DNA from: Acidobacteriota bacterium
GTDB taxonomy: Bacteria > Acidobacteriota > Terriglobia > UBA7540
NCBI GenBank assembly: GCA_021784615.1
Contig: JAJYHU010000147.1
Span: forward strand, 1 to 22,735
Reading direction: 5' to 3'
DNA length: 22,735 bases
Shown here: positions 1 through 7,133 of the stretch, piece by piece
How positions within the stretch are numbered: the stretch's first letter is position 1
Layout: every line of letters begins with the position of its first letter
Translations under genes and position numbers: made by a program
Notes under the pieces: generated by a model
Databases searched by the model: none
Told to the model about the DNA's origin: nothing
The model's input: the letters and a program-made list of their open reading frames with translations, nothing else

Positions 1-420
1 GAAGGAAAGCTCGAATGCGGAGGGGTGGATTTTATCCGGGTCCGCGAGCGCCGCGTCCGCCTGCGGGTTCAGCCGGAAGACGCCCTGGCTGAATAGCACC
101 CGGTTGGCCTTTTCGAAGAGGCTTACTGCCGCGAACGAGGCCGTTGTGTTGAGGGCCGAATTTGTTGTCCTGTCGTTTGCGACCGAGTGGAAGCTTATCT
201 CGACCGGTTTCCCCGCCTCTCCCTTTATCGTGAACCCTGTTATCTTCACGGAGCCGTATTCGTCTATGTTCACGCCGTTGCTGACGCAAAACGTGCCGAA
301 AAGCCCGTCCGTGTTCTCCTTTAGTTTGAGGCTCTGGAGATATGCCTCCGCTGCGCCCTGCTGTACCGGAGCGCCCGCCGTCTGCCCCATCGCAAGCGCA
401 AGCAGAAGGTCCAGGGCAGC
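1..420 (-). CDS. Fragment of a phage tail-tube-like protein (both ends missing)
   Basis: The frame is open from about 420 down to base 1 and runs off the contig, giving about 140 residues. It begins near VAALDLLLALAMGQTAG, and has ITGFTIKGEAGKPVEISF in the middle and LFSQGVFRLNPQ near the end. This pattern (LLALAMGTAG block, then 'gFtikGEaGkPv') resembles tail-tube proteins of long-tailed phages (PF18906-like); I infer this from memory of the family. Four of five Ile codons are ATA, whereas the neighbouring genes use mostly ATC, so the DNA looks foreign. The frame stays open leftwards into the isochorismatase gene, but those residues do not look like protein. No start codon or ribosome site belongs to it; an internal ATG lies at 388-390. 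It is a gene piece joined to unrelated DNA. No other phage gene is visible. Confidence 0.5.
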
Positions 421-447
421 AACCCGCTCCTCGACCGGAGGAGTGTT

Positions 448-972
448 GTGCTGCTGGCAATCGACCTGCAAACAAAACTGATGCCGGCCATCTTTGAAGC
501 CGATCCTGTGGTCAGGAACACGGCGCTGCTGCTTCGGGCAAGCCAGATCCTTTCGATCCCCGCCATCGTGACCACGCAATACGCTCAAGGCTTGGGGCCC
601 GTCGTGCCGGAGGTGGCGGCGGCCGCTCCGGGCTTGTCGCCGGTCGACAAAACAAGCTTCGGCTGCTTCGGGGATGAGAACTTCGTGCGCCACTTGAAAG
701 AGGTTTCCGCAGGGCGTAAGACGCTGCTGGTGGCCGGGGTTGAATCTCACGTTTGCGTCACGCAAACCGTTCTTGCCGCTCTGGACGCAGGCTATGCCGT
801 TCACCTTGTGGAAGACTCGACGTCATCGCGCACCTCCGCCAACCGCCAAACCGGAATCAACCGCATGGCCCGCGCGGGAGCCATCGTCAGTTCCGCGGAA
901 ATGATGATCTATGAGCTGCTTGGGCGGAGCGGCACTCCGGAGTTCAAGGCCATGCTGCCGCTGCTGAAGTAG
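448..972 (+). CDS. Isochorismatase-family (cysteine) hydrolase, 5' end damaged
   Basis: The family hydrolyses amide or vinyl-ether bonds with an Asp-Lys-Cys triad. All three are visible counting from the GTG at 448: Asp6 in LLAIDLQ, Lys68 in SPVDKTSFGCF, and Cys103 in AGVESHVCVTQT. The 174 residues end with a typical ELLG tail, close to the usual 180 or so. The start is doubtful. In-frame codons before 448 read NPLLDRRSVV, which matches the family N-terminus, yet no ATG exists back to the stop at 322-324. The normal 'MNPLLDRR' start appears to be replaced at about 420 by the foreign sequence on the left. The substrate cannot be told; nicotinamidase-like members share this fold. No ribosome-binding site is evident at 448. 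Confidence 0.85.
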   Translation: MLLAIDLQTKLMPAIFEADPVVRNTALLLRASQILSIPAIVTTQYAQGLGPVVPEVAAAAPGLSPVDKTSFGCFGDENFVRHLKEVSAGRKTLLVAGVESHVCVTQTVLAALDAGYAVHLVEDSTSSRTSANRQTGINRMARAGAIVSSAEMMIYELLGRSGTPEFKAMLPLLK

Positions 973-997
973 CCAGCGTCCTCTGATCCCCTTTGAG

Positions 998-1111
998 GTC
1001 ATTCCGAGCGCAGCAAGGAATCTGCTTTCCGCTCAGGGTAAACTCCGCGAAACAGCAGTTGTATCTTTGCGAAAACGAGCAAAGCAGATCCTTCGCTTCG
1101 CTCAGGATGAC
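998..1111. repeat. Dispersed intergenic inverted-repeat element
   Basis: Two 28-base arms, 998-1025 (starts GTCATTCCGAGCG) and 1084-1111 (ends GCTCAGGATGAC), are imperfect inverted copies with a 58-base centre. The sequence type is the 'GTCATCCTGAGCGAAGCGAAGGATCT' kind of intergenic repeat that I know from many acidobacterial and other genomes. It fills the gap between two convergent gene ends (972 and 1165), so it could fold into a hairpin and help end transcription from both sides. There is no coding signal. Confidence 0.6.
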
Positions 1112-1164
1112 GTTGTGCGAAGGTTCTTTCAGCAGCCTGCGAGAAGCGGAAAACCTGTTAAATG

Positions 1165-1800
1165 TTATAGTCCCCGCAAAAAGGGGTTGGAATCGCGTTC
1201 CCGGCCGATGGTGGTGCTGGGGCCGTGGCCGGGAAAGACCGGCGTCTCTTCCGGAAGCGGCAGAAGCTTTTCGCGAATTGACCGCAGCAGTTGCTCTTCC
1301 GAGCCGCCCCAAAGGTCCCAGCGTCCCACGCTGCCCTGGAACAAAGTGTCGCCGGCAAAAAGCGTCGGCTCGTCGCCTGTAACGTGCAACGAAAGGCTGC
1401 CGGGTGAATGGCCCGGCGTGTGCAGTACTTCCAGCGCCAGCGATCCCCACAGGAGCCTGTCGCCTTCCCGCAAAAACTGGTCCACCTGGACCCTGCCCGG
1501 CGGATCGACTCCCAGCCACGCCGCCTGCGCGGCCAGGTTTTCGTAGAGCGGCAGGTCGTCCGCGTGCATCAGCACCGGCGCGCCCGTCAGTTCATGGAGC
1601 TTCTTGAGCCCGCCCACGTGGTCGATGTGCGCATGCGTGGCAACAATGTATTTAACCTTCAGGTTGTTCCGCTTCAGGATTTCCTGCACGCGCTCAACCT
1701 CATCGCCCGGATCGATGACAATCGCTTCCTTGCTTTCGCGATCGCCCACCACCGAGCAGTTGCAGGCCAGCATTCCAACTGAAAGAATTTCATGGAGCAT
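1165..1800 (-). CDS. MBL-fold metallo-hydrolase (glyoxalase II-like)
   Basis: The 211-residue protein has the complete metallo-beta-lactamase signature: THAHIDH (His56, His58, Asp60, His61), HTPGHSPGS with His127 and His131, FAGDTLF with the bridging Asp151, and a final FPGHG histidine. Members of this short class hydrolyse thioesters such as hydroxyacylglutathione, or related substrates, with two metal ions in the cytoplasm; which one applies here is not visible. The N-terminus MLHEILSVGMLACNC matches the family's first beta strand, so the ATG at 1798-1800 is a good start. It converges with the isochorismatase gene, and no partner gene lies upstream. Confidence 0.9.
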   Translation of the reverse strand: MLHEILSVGMLACNCSVVGDRESKEAIVIDPGDEVERVQEILKRNNLKVKYIVATHAHIDHVGGLKKLHELTGAPVLMHADDLPLYENLAAQAAWLGVDPPGRVQVDQFLREGDRLLWGSLALEVLHTPGHSPGSLSLHVTGDEPTLFAGDTLFQGSVGRWDLWGGSEEQLLRSIREKLLPLPEETPVFPGHGPSTTIGRERDSNPFLRGL

Positions 1801-1882
1801 ATCAGTTCACATTCTAATTGGTTCTTGAAGCTGCGAACAGGTGCCCGTTATCCACACTCCTTAGTGACTGTCGGGTTGCCGA

Positions 1883-2146
1883 TCAGCAGGAGGCTGTGCA
1901 GTGGAACAAGACGAACGGTCGGTCAGGCCTGTAGGTGATGAGCACCACTGCGGATGCAATGAGCGAAGCGATCGAAAACCTGCAGGTTCCGGCGCCCTTC
2001 GTCGCAACCCTAGTTACGGGAAAAGGGGTGTTGAAGTACAACCCGCAGCCGAGAACACCGCGACGACACGCCTCTGCATTGAAGGCTTGGAAGCCTTCGG
2101 ATGATCCCGACTGATTGACGGAAAGCCTTATCGCGAAGAAAATCAA
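1883..2146 (-). other. Repeat-like intergenic element with a dubious ORF, inside a 374-base gap
   Basis: The gap 1801-2174 holds no convincing gene. A minus-strand frame of 87 codons contains FPVTRVATKGAGTCRFS and YRPDRPF, strings that I recall from short hypothetical ORFs repeated across acidobacterial genomes. That points to a dispersed DNA element translated by chance rather than a protein. The frame has no ribosome-binding site, no hydrophobic segment pattern and no domain that I recognise. The element probably runs from about 1880 to about 2140. The remainder, 1801-1880, would carry the promoter of the MBL hydrolase gene, but no clear -35/-10 pair stands out. Confidence 0.35.
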
Positions 2147-2174
2147 GCTCGCCTTGCAAGACTCCCCGTTTCAG

Positions 2175-3110
2175 TCACATCATCCGCGCCTGGTGTCCGT
2201 GGCCCTGCCATGCCGATTTTACAAGGCTCAAGGCAACGATGGTAGCGCAAGCCCACAGAATCAGGGAAATGTCCCTGCTGAGGTGGAGGTCGCGTCCGCC
2301 CAGGGTGTGAAGGAAGTGCGTCGGTAAATCGAGAACGAAATTGGCGGTTGCAAATGCGAACCAAAACTTTTCACGGAAGCAAGGGGCTCTCGCCGCGAGG
2401 TACAAGCAATAACCGATGGCAAAGATACCGCCCGCCGTGTCGACCCATGACCAACTGATTGGCGAAGGCCGCTCCCGTAGGAAGCTCCAGCCCTCGACAT
2501 CCCTCAGACTCAAAAACAAAACATAAAGAGAAAACAGGAGCAACAACAGGGCATTGCCTAGATTACGCGCCGGGCATAAGCGCAGATGGGCTCGCAGCTT
2601 TCCCTCCTCGGATTTTGGTTTTCGGCCAGTTCCAGGCAGCCAGCGGCGGATTGTGGCGTCGGACCGGTCAGACATCAGGATCGCCACGACCGTCACAAAG
2701 CACAGCACCACAATACCGATTGCGACGACCTGCTCGCACAAATTTGTTCGGTGCTGATTCAAACCCAGGCCATCATGCAACACAGGATCCAGGCCAAAGA
2801 CGAGGGCAGCCGCCAATGCAAGGGGAATGACGAGCGTTCCGGGAAAGAGCAGGAGCACGAAAAACAACTCCCGGATCCGCATCCGTTGCACCTTGCGCCA
2901 TCTTGCCCGCCTGGCCCGCGCACCCACAGCGTCCCGCTGGAAAGCGGCGATCGCTGTCCCGCCCAAGCCTCGCCTTCGCAGTTCGGCTGACAAAGCCTCT
3001 TGTGCGCTTTTGGTAAGAGACTGTTGCTCCAAACTCAGAGCGAGCAACTCACCTTCTGTCAGGGCTGAGTAAAACGGGTATGCCTTTGCGTTTTCGCGAT
3101 CGTCGCTCAT
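2175..3110 (-). CDS. Unknown polytopic membrane protein
   Basis: The protein has 311 residues from the ATG at 3108-3110 (MSDDRENAK); a TTG at 3126-3128 would add six residues but is less likely. The N-terminal 45 residues contain 'YPFYSALTEGELLALSLEQQ' followed by SLTKSAQEALSAELRRRGL, a soluble helical motif seen at the front of many hypothetical acidobacterial membrane proteins. About six hydrophobic segments follow: FFVLLLFPGTLVIPLALAAA, VVAIGIVVLCFVTVVAILM, ALLLLLFSLYVLFLSL, GGIFAIGYCLYLAARA, FWFAFATANFVLDL and SLILWACATIVALSLV. A basic loop (RWLPGTGRKPKSEEGK) lies between helices 2 and 3. I recognise no enzyme motif and assign no function. It stands alone, with a long gap upstream. Confidence 0.7.
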   Translation of the reverse strand: MSDDRENAKAYPFYSALTEGELLALSLEQQSLTKSAQEALSAELRRRGLGGTAIAAFQRDAVGARARRARWRKVQRMRIRELFFVLLLFPGTLVIPLALAAALVFGLDPVLHDGLGLNQHRTNLCEQVVAIGIVVLCFVTVVAILMSDRSDATIRRWLPGTGRKPKSEEGKLRAHLRLCPARNLGNALLLLLFSLYVLFLSLRDVEGWSFLRERPSPISWSWVDTAGGIFAIGYCLYLAARAPCFREKFWFAFATANFVLDLPTHFLHTLGGRDLHLSRDISLILWACATIVALSLVKSAWQGHGHQARMM

Positions 3111-3396
3111 TGGCGGATTGATCTGCAAGCCACAACGGGCGGTGGCTCACGTACGCACTGATCTATTTACCACAATTTGAAACCGCCCGCAAGCTTACGA
3201 CAGCTTACGAAAAGCGCCAGAGGCACGCTGACAAGGCACATGACACAACGCGGGCCACCTGCTGTCTCTTCCGGCCGGTACCGGTAACGCCGCGGTCCGT
3301 TGTAGCATGCTTCCATACATTCGCCGCGTCAGATTATTCTCCGCCAAGGGGATGGGTGCACTTTCAAATCCGCATATCTCCCATTCCGGAACTCCG
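3111..3396. other. Gap of about 290 bases with no gene
   Basis: This is the divergent spacer between the membrane protein (minus) and the pterin dehydratase (plus). I see only a short direct repeat (AGCTTACGA twice at about 3193-3210) and no RNA gene. The plus-strand promoter at its right edge is listed separately. The minus-strand promoter should also lie here but is not obvious. Confidence 0.5.
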
Positions 3397-3425
3397 TTGA
3401 CTTGTCGCGATACCCTTCTTATACT
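3397..3425 (+). promoter_or_regulatory. Sigma-70-type promoter of the pterin dehydratase gene
   Basis: TTGACT (3397-3402) and TATACT (3420-3425) are separated by exactly 17 bases; each hexamer differs from consensus at one position. Transcription would begin near 3432, leaving a leader of about 27 bases that contains the ribosome-binding site. This placement also rules out the upstream TTG start at 3402. Confidence 0.75.
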
Positions 3426-3458
3426 CAAATCCGATATGCGCAAGTGAAAGGAGGCAAT

Positions 3459-3749
3459 GTGGCAGCACTCAGCAAGGTTGAAATCCAGCAAAAACTGAAA
3501 GAGATGCAAGGCTGGTCGCACCTGGGGAAGTCTCTGCACAAGAAGTACACTTTGAAGTCGTTCATGCCTGCCATCAACCTGGTCAACAAGATTGCCGCGG
3601 TTGCCGAGAAGGAACAACACCATCCTGACATCACCATCAATTACAACATTCTGGCGATTTCGCTCTCCACCCACAGCGAGGGCGGCGTGACGCAGAAGGA
3701 TTTTGACCTGGCTCGGCAAATCGACCAATTAGCGAGTGAACCTTCCTGA
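3459..3749 (+). CDS. phhB: Pterin-4a-carbinolamine dehydratase
   Basis: The enzyme dehydrates 4a-hydroxytetrahydrobiopterin to recycle the pterin cofactor of aromatic amino acid hydroxylases. The 96 residues show the family signature: HHPDI (His54, His55, Pro56), then THSEGGVTQKDFDLA with His72 and the closing Asp. The length matches the usual 95-110. I choose the GTG at 3459 because AAAGGAGG at 3447-3454 sits four bases upstream and the promoter at 3397-3425 excludes the TTG at 3402. An ATG at 3457 is out of frame. No aromatic hydroxylase gene is in the window, so its partner is unknown; some bacterial members serve molybdopterin-linked or unknown roles. Symbol given by homology only. Confidence 0.9.
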   Translation: MAALSKVEIQQKLKEMQGWSHLGKSLHKKYTLKSFMPAINLVNKIAAVAEKEQHHPDITINYNILAISLSTHSEGGVTQKDFDLARQIDQLASEPS

Positions 3750-3878
3750 CCCGTTTGTGGGATTCGGCGATTCCTCAAAGCATGGGCATCTGGAGCGGCG
3801 GCTTGGTTTGTCTTTTGAAGCGGGCGCAAGAGCTGGTCCCATCGCGGAGAAGGGAAAGCGCAACTAAGGAATACGCAC

Positions 3879-4301
3879 ATGGCGACATTTGCACAATGGG
3901 TTCACGTCAGCGCAGCCGTCATTGGCGTGGGCGGGATGGCCTTCATGCTTCTCGTCCTTTTCCCTTCGGTGGGAGTCCTGAATGACGAGCAGCGCGCCCT
4001 GCTGTTGAAATTCGTTTTCGGAAGATTCCGCTGGGTGGCCTGGAGCGTCATTTTCCTCTTGATCGTCTCGGGGCTTTACAACGTCAGCCTGGTTTGGCTG
4101 GTCCCTTGGGGCGTCTATTGGAAAGTCCTGACCCTCAAGATTATCCTCGCGTTCGCCATCTTTGCGATCGTCCTTTTCCTGACGATTCCTCTCGGAATCT
4201 TCACGAGATTTCGCGACCGGCGCCAGCTCTGGCTTTCCATAGCCTTTGGACTGGCCATGGCCGTCATCCTGATCTCAGCCTACCTTCGCCGCGGCGGCTA
4301 A
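3879..4301 (+). CDS. CopD-like four-helix membrane protein
   Basis: The 140 residues consist almost entirely of four membrane helices: WVHVSAAVIGVGGMAFMLLVLFP, RWVAWSVIFLLIVSGLYNVSL, WKVLTLKIILAFAIFAIVLFL and LWLSIAFGLAMAVILISAYL. The arrangement, with an early His (Q-W-V-H) in helix 1 and 'K-x-x-L-A' in helix 3, resembles the CopD / DUF2269-type family found alone or in copper-handling loci. No copper gene is near, so a role in copper uptake is only a family guess. AAGGAA about eight bases before the ATG is the likely ribosome-binding site. It follows the dehydratase by 129 bases on the same strand. Confidence 0.75.
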   Translation: MATFAQWVHVSAAVIGVGGMAFMLLVLFPSVGVLNDEQRALLLKFVFGRFRWVAWSVIFLLIVSGLYNVSLVWLVPWGVYWKVLTLKIILAFAIFAIVLFLTIPLGIFTRFRDRRQLWLSIAFGLAMAVILISAYLRRGG

Positions 4302-4327
4302 GCGGCGGAAGCGCTGCGGCAACCGGA

Positions 4328-4361
4328 GACCTCTCCGTATCCTCTGTATTGAAGCTTTGAG
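4328..4361. repeat. Remnant of an 'NTEDTE'-type dispersed repeat
   Basis: The stretch around CTCCGTATCCTCTGTATTG, which reads FNTEDTERS on the minus strand, looks like a piece of the 'TCCGTGTCCTCTGTG'-type dispersed sequence that sits between genes in many bacteria. It is short and degenerate. It lies between two convergent gene ends. Confidence 0.3.
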
Positions 4362-4412
4362 AAAGGCGGCGGCCGGGGTGCGTTGCGGCTTTGCGCCGGG
4401 CCGCCGGGCTTC

Positions 4413-5441
4413 TCAGGGATGCAGCAGAATCTTCCCGAAGAAGTTGCGCTCTTCCATCTTCTGCTGGGCCTCTCGGGCGTCTTTCAGGTGGAAGTGCGAG
4501 TCGATCACCGCCTTCAGTTTTCCCTCGCCGATCAGCTTGAGCACGTCCATTAGTTCTCCCTTGCCGCCCATAAATGAGCCCATAACCGTCCGCTGCCGGC
4601 CGAACAGCGCCTGGACGTTCAACTTCGCTTCCGCGCCCGAGGTTGCGCCGCAAGTCACCAGGCGCCCGTAAGTTGCGAGCGAATCGAAACAATCCTCCCA
4701 CACCGCCTGGCCCACGTGCTCCACAATTACGTCCACGCCGCGCTTGGCGGTCAGCCGCCGGACTTCTTCGGCAATCGATTGCGTGGTGTGGTTGATGCCA
4801 TGGTCGGCGCCAAGTTCGCGGGCCCGTTCAAGTTTCTCGTCGGTGCCCGCCACGCTGATGACTCGCGCTCCGGCAAGCTTGGCCACCTGGATCGCGGCGC
4901 TGCCTACGCCGGAACCCGCGCCCATCACCAGAACGTCCTCGCCCGGCCGCAGCCCGGCCCGTGCAAACAGCATGTGCCAGGCCGTCAGAAACACCAGCGG
5001 AACCGCGGCCGCCTCGTCAAAATCCAAATCGCCGGGAATCGCGATCACATTGCTTGCAGGCGATTTCACATACTCGGCATAGCCGCCGTCCGCCATCACG
5101 CCGAACAGCGTGTAAGCGCGGCAGGCGCTGTCGAGCCCTTTCCAGCACTCGGGGCATTCGCCGCAACTGATTCCCGGAGCCAGCAGAACGCGGTCGCCCG
5201 GCTTCCGGCCCTCCACCAGCGACCCCACTTCCACCACTTCGCCCGCGATGTCGCTGCCCAAAATGTGCGGCATGGGAAGCTTCCAGGCGCGCCCTCCCGC
5301 CCGCAGCCACAGGTCAAGATGGTTCAGCGCGCAGGCCTTGACCTTGACCAGCACCTCATTCGGATTGATCTTCGGCTCGGGCGCGTCCTCGTACCGCAAA
5401 ACGTCCAATCCGCCGTGCTCGTGGAATCGAACCGCTTTCAT
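4413..5441 (-). CDS. Zinc-binding alcohol dehydrogenase / quinone-reductase family (MDR) oxidoreductase
   Basis: The 342-residue protein is a medium-chain dehydrogenase/reductase. The N-terminal GroES-like domain (residues 1 to ~130) contains GHI-type 'HILGSDIAGEVVEVG' and the structural-zinc cluster C-x2-C-x2-C-x7-C in SCGECPECWKGLDSAC. The Rossmann domain follows with VMGAGSGVGSAAIQVAKLAGA, the NAD(P)-binding glycine motif. The usual catalytic-zinc Cys after strand 2 is replaced (ACALNHLDLW), so it may act as a zinc-independent reductase of quinones or enones, or as a crotonyl-type reductase. Substrate is unknown. The start is secure: AAGGAGG lies nine bases before the ATG. It stands alone, between two repeat-bearing spacers. 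Confidence 0.9.
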   Translation of the reverse strand: MKAVRFHEHGGLDVLRYEDAPEPKINPNEVLVKVKACALNHLDLWLRAGGRAWKLPMPHILGSDIAGEVVEVGSLVEGRKPGDRVLLAPGISCGECPECWKGLDSACRAYTLFGVMADGGYAEYVKSPASNVIAIPGDLDFDEAAAVPLVFLTAWHMLFARAGLRPGEDVLVMGAGSGVGSAAIQVAKLAGARVISVAGTDEKLERARELGADHGINHTTQSIAEEVRRLTAKRGVDVIVEHVGQAVWEDCFDSLATYGRLVTCGATSGAEAKLNVQALFGRQRTVMGSFMGGKGELMDVLKLIGEGKLKAVIDSHFHLKDAREAQQKMEERNFFGKILLHP

Positions 5442-5477
5442 TTTCCGTTTCCTCCTTCAAAAGGCTCACGAGCGCCA

Positions 5478-5542
5478 CGCAAAGGCGCGAAAGCGCAAAG
5501 CAATCGGATGAATTATTCTTTGTGTTTCTTGGCGTCTTTGCG
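5478..5542. repeat. Imperfect inverted repeat of the 'CGCAAAGACGC' type
   Basis: The arm at 5478-5500 (CGCAAAGGCGCGAAAGCG...) is an imperfect inverted copy of 5518-5542 (CTTTGTG...CTTTGCG), with a 17-base A/T-rich centre. This resembles the 'cgcaaagacgccaagaaacacaaag' dispersed intergenic repeat seen in many bacterial genomes. It sits between the divergent MDR and xdhC genes. Confidence 0.5.
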
Positions 5543-5608
5543 CCTCTCTGTGAGAGCTTCCATATTTTCGAGCGCTCGCAACCCGATGCCTAGGCTGCCG
5601 GCTCGCAA

Positions 5609-5637
5609 TTGACAAGGCCGAGGGTCAAGTTTAACCT
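5609..5637 (+). promoter_or_regulatory. Promoter of the xdhC-mobA-like unit; mRNA possibly leaderless
   Basis: A perfect -35 TTGACA (5609-5614), a 17-base spacer and a weaker -10 TAACCT (5632-5637) lie just before the ATG at 5650. Transcription would start near 5644, leaving about six leader bases. No Shine-Dalgarno sequence is present between 5638 and 5649, which fits a leaderless message. Confidence 0.55.
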
Positions 5638-5649
5638 AAACTCAACGCC

Positions 5650-6474
5650 ATGAGCGACGTCTTCCAGGAAATCGTCAAGCTGCGCAAAGAAGGGCGCAAG
5701 GGCGCGCTTGCCACCATCATTCAGGTGCAGGGCTCGATCCCAAGCTACGAAAGCTCCAAAATTCTGGTGCGCGACGATGGCTCGATTGTGGGCACGGTGG
5801 GCGGCGGCTGCGTGGAGGCCGAGGTGTGGTCCGCGGCGCAGGACGTGATGCGCGAAGAGAAGCCGCGCCGCCTGCACTTCAACCTGAACGCCAAGCCCGA
5901 ATACGACGCGGGACTCGTCTGCGGCGGCTCGCTCGATATCTTTATCGAGCCGATCCTTTCGACGCCCAGCCTTTATCTTTTCGGAGCGGGGCACGTTTCG
6001 CTTTCCATCTCAAAAGTCGCCTCGCTCGCCGGGTTTGAAACCATCGTCTCCGACGACCGCGAAGCCTTCGCCAATTCCGAGCGATTCCCCGAGGCGCTCG
6101 AAACCCACGCGGGGCCGTGGGAAGAAATCTTTCCGCAGCTCAAAATCAGCGAACTTTCTTACATCGTGATCGCCACTCGCGGGCACAAGGGCGATCTGGC
6201 CTGCCTGCGCGAAGCCTTGAAGACCCCGGCGCGCTATATCGGCATGATCGGCAGCAAACGGAAGATCATCGAATTCTCAAAGGCGCTCGATGCCGAAGGC
6301 GCAGCGCCCGAGCGCCTGGAGCAGGTCCACTCTCCCGTGGGCCTGGCGATTGGCGCGCTGACGCCCGAGGAAATCGCCGTCTCCGTGGTTGCGGAGATGA
6401 TTGCCGTGCGCAGAAATGCGCTGGCTTCCGTCCCCTCGCTTACCTACAAGCCCAAAGTCCAGCAAACCTCATGA
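5650..6474 (+). CDS. xdhC: XdhC-family molybdenum-enzyme maturation factor
   Basis: XdhC/CoxI proteins bind molybdenum cofactor and help load its sulfurated form into xanthine dehydrogenase or CO-dehydrogenase-type enzymes. The 274 residues show the N-terminal XdhC_CoxI domain with the glycine cluster GTVGGGCVEAEV (about 49-60) and the cysteine of LVCGGSLDIFIEP. The C-terminal Rossmann-like domain (XdhC_C) begins at YLFGAGHVSLSI and includes ATRGHKGDL and GMIGSKRK. Its stop overlaps the next start (ATGA), so it is translationally coupled to the MobA-like gene. No molybdenum hydroxylase subunit lies in the window. The start lacks a Shine-Dalgarno site (see the promoter entry). Confidence 0.93.
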   Translation: MSDVFQEIVKLRKEGRKGALATIIQVQGSIPSYESSKILVRDDGSIVGTVGGGCVEAEVWSAAQDVMREEKPRRLHFNLNAKPEYDAGLVCGGSLDIFIEPILSTPSLYLFGAGHVSLSISKVASLAGFETIVSDDREAFANSERFPEALETHAGPWEEIFPQLKISELSYIVIATRGHKGDLACLREALKTPARYIGMIGSKRKIIEFSKALDAEGAAPERLEQVHSPVGLAIGALTPEEIAVSVVAEMIAVRRNALASVPSLTYKPKVQQTS

Positions 6475-7130
6475 GCGCCGATCCCGCGCCTCAAGGCGCA
6501 GCGTCGGCAACTATTGCAGGGTTAATTCTCGCAGCGGGGGAATCTTCCCGCATGGGCCGGGATAAGCCTTTGCTCAAATATCGCGGTCGGACTTTCCTGG
6601 CGACCCTTATCGCCACGCTGCGCGCGGCGGGCGTCGAACGCATCGTGGTGGTGCTCGGGCACCACGCGGAAGAAATTCGCGAGAGCGTTGACCTCAGCGC
6701 TGCCGAAGTGGTTGTGAATCCCGATTACCGCCTGGGGCAAACGTCATCGCTCAAAGCAGGACTGCGCGTGCTGGCCCACGATGAGCCCGCGGGCATTGTG
6801 ATGTGCCTCGTCGATCATCCCGCTATTTCAGCAGATACCCTTCGGCAGTTAATCCGGCGCTTTCGGGCAACCGGCAAGCCTGTCATCATTCCGGAAACCG
6901 ACGGCAAACACGGCCATCCCGTCATGCTGGGCAGGGAACTGTTCAGTGAGATTTTGGCCCTTGGCCCGGACGAAGGCGCCGACCGCGTGATCCGCAAACA
7001 TCGAACCCGGACTGAGTTCATCACGGTCAATGATCCCGGCATCCTTCTCGACGTCGACAACCCGGAAGCCTACCGCCAGTTGACGGCCCCAGTGCACAAA
7101 AGACTTGACAAGCACAGCCTAGTGTGCTAG
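6471..7130 (+). CDS. MobA/MocA-like molybdenum cofactor nucleotidyltransferase
   Basis: The protein has 219 residues with the NTP-transferase signature LILAAGESSRMGRDK (18-32), an LVDHP metal-binding Asp at about 115, and the 'GHPVML' loop near 150. Relatives transfer CMP or GMP onto molybdopterin (MocA makes the cytosine dinucleotide form used by xanthine-dehydrogenase-type enzymes). Next to XdhC this is the expected pair for maturing a molybdenum hydroxylase. The start at 6471 overlaps the xdhC stop as ATGA; a longer open frame reaches back to 6117 but that part is a shadow of xdhC. I cannot tell CTP from GTP use by eye. Confidence 0.9.
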   Translation: MSADPAPQGAASATIAGLILAAGESSRMGRDKPLLKYRGRTFLATLIATLRAAGVERIVVVLGHHAEEIRESVDLSAAEVVVNPDYRLGQTSSLKAGLRVLAHDEPAGIVMCLVDHPAISADTLRQLIRRFRATGKPVIIPETDGKHGHPVMLGRELFSEILALGPDEGADRVIRKHRTRTEFITVNDPGILLDVDNPEAYRQLTAPVHKRLDKHSLVC

Positions 7131-7133
7131 TCT
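7105..7133 (+). promoter_or_regulatory. Promoter-like sequence at the end of the MobA-like gene
   Basis: TTGACA (7105-7110), a 17-base spacer and TAGTCT (7128-7133), with TG one base before the -10 (an extended -10), overlap the stop codon at 7128-7130. It would fire rightwards into a 550-base region without a plus-strand gene, so it may drive an untranslated RNA. It is judged by sequence only. Confidence 0.45.

Noticed and set aside
358..420. Signal peptide in the first fragment (LDLLLALAMGQTAGAP).
   Set aside because: No start codon or basic n-region precedes it, and the stretch matches the internal 'LLALAMGTAG' block of tail-tube proteins.
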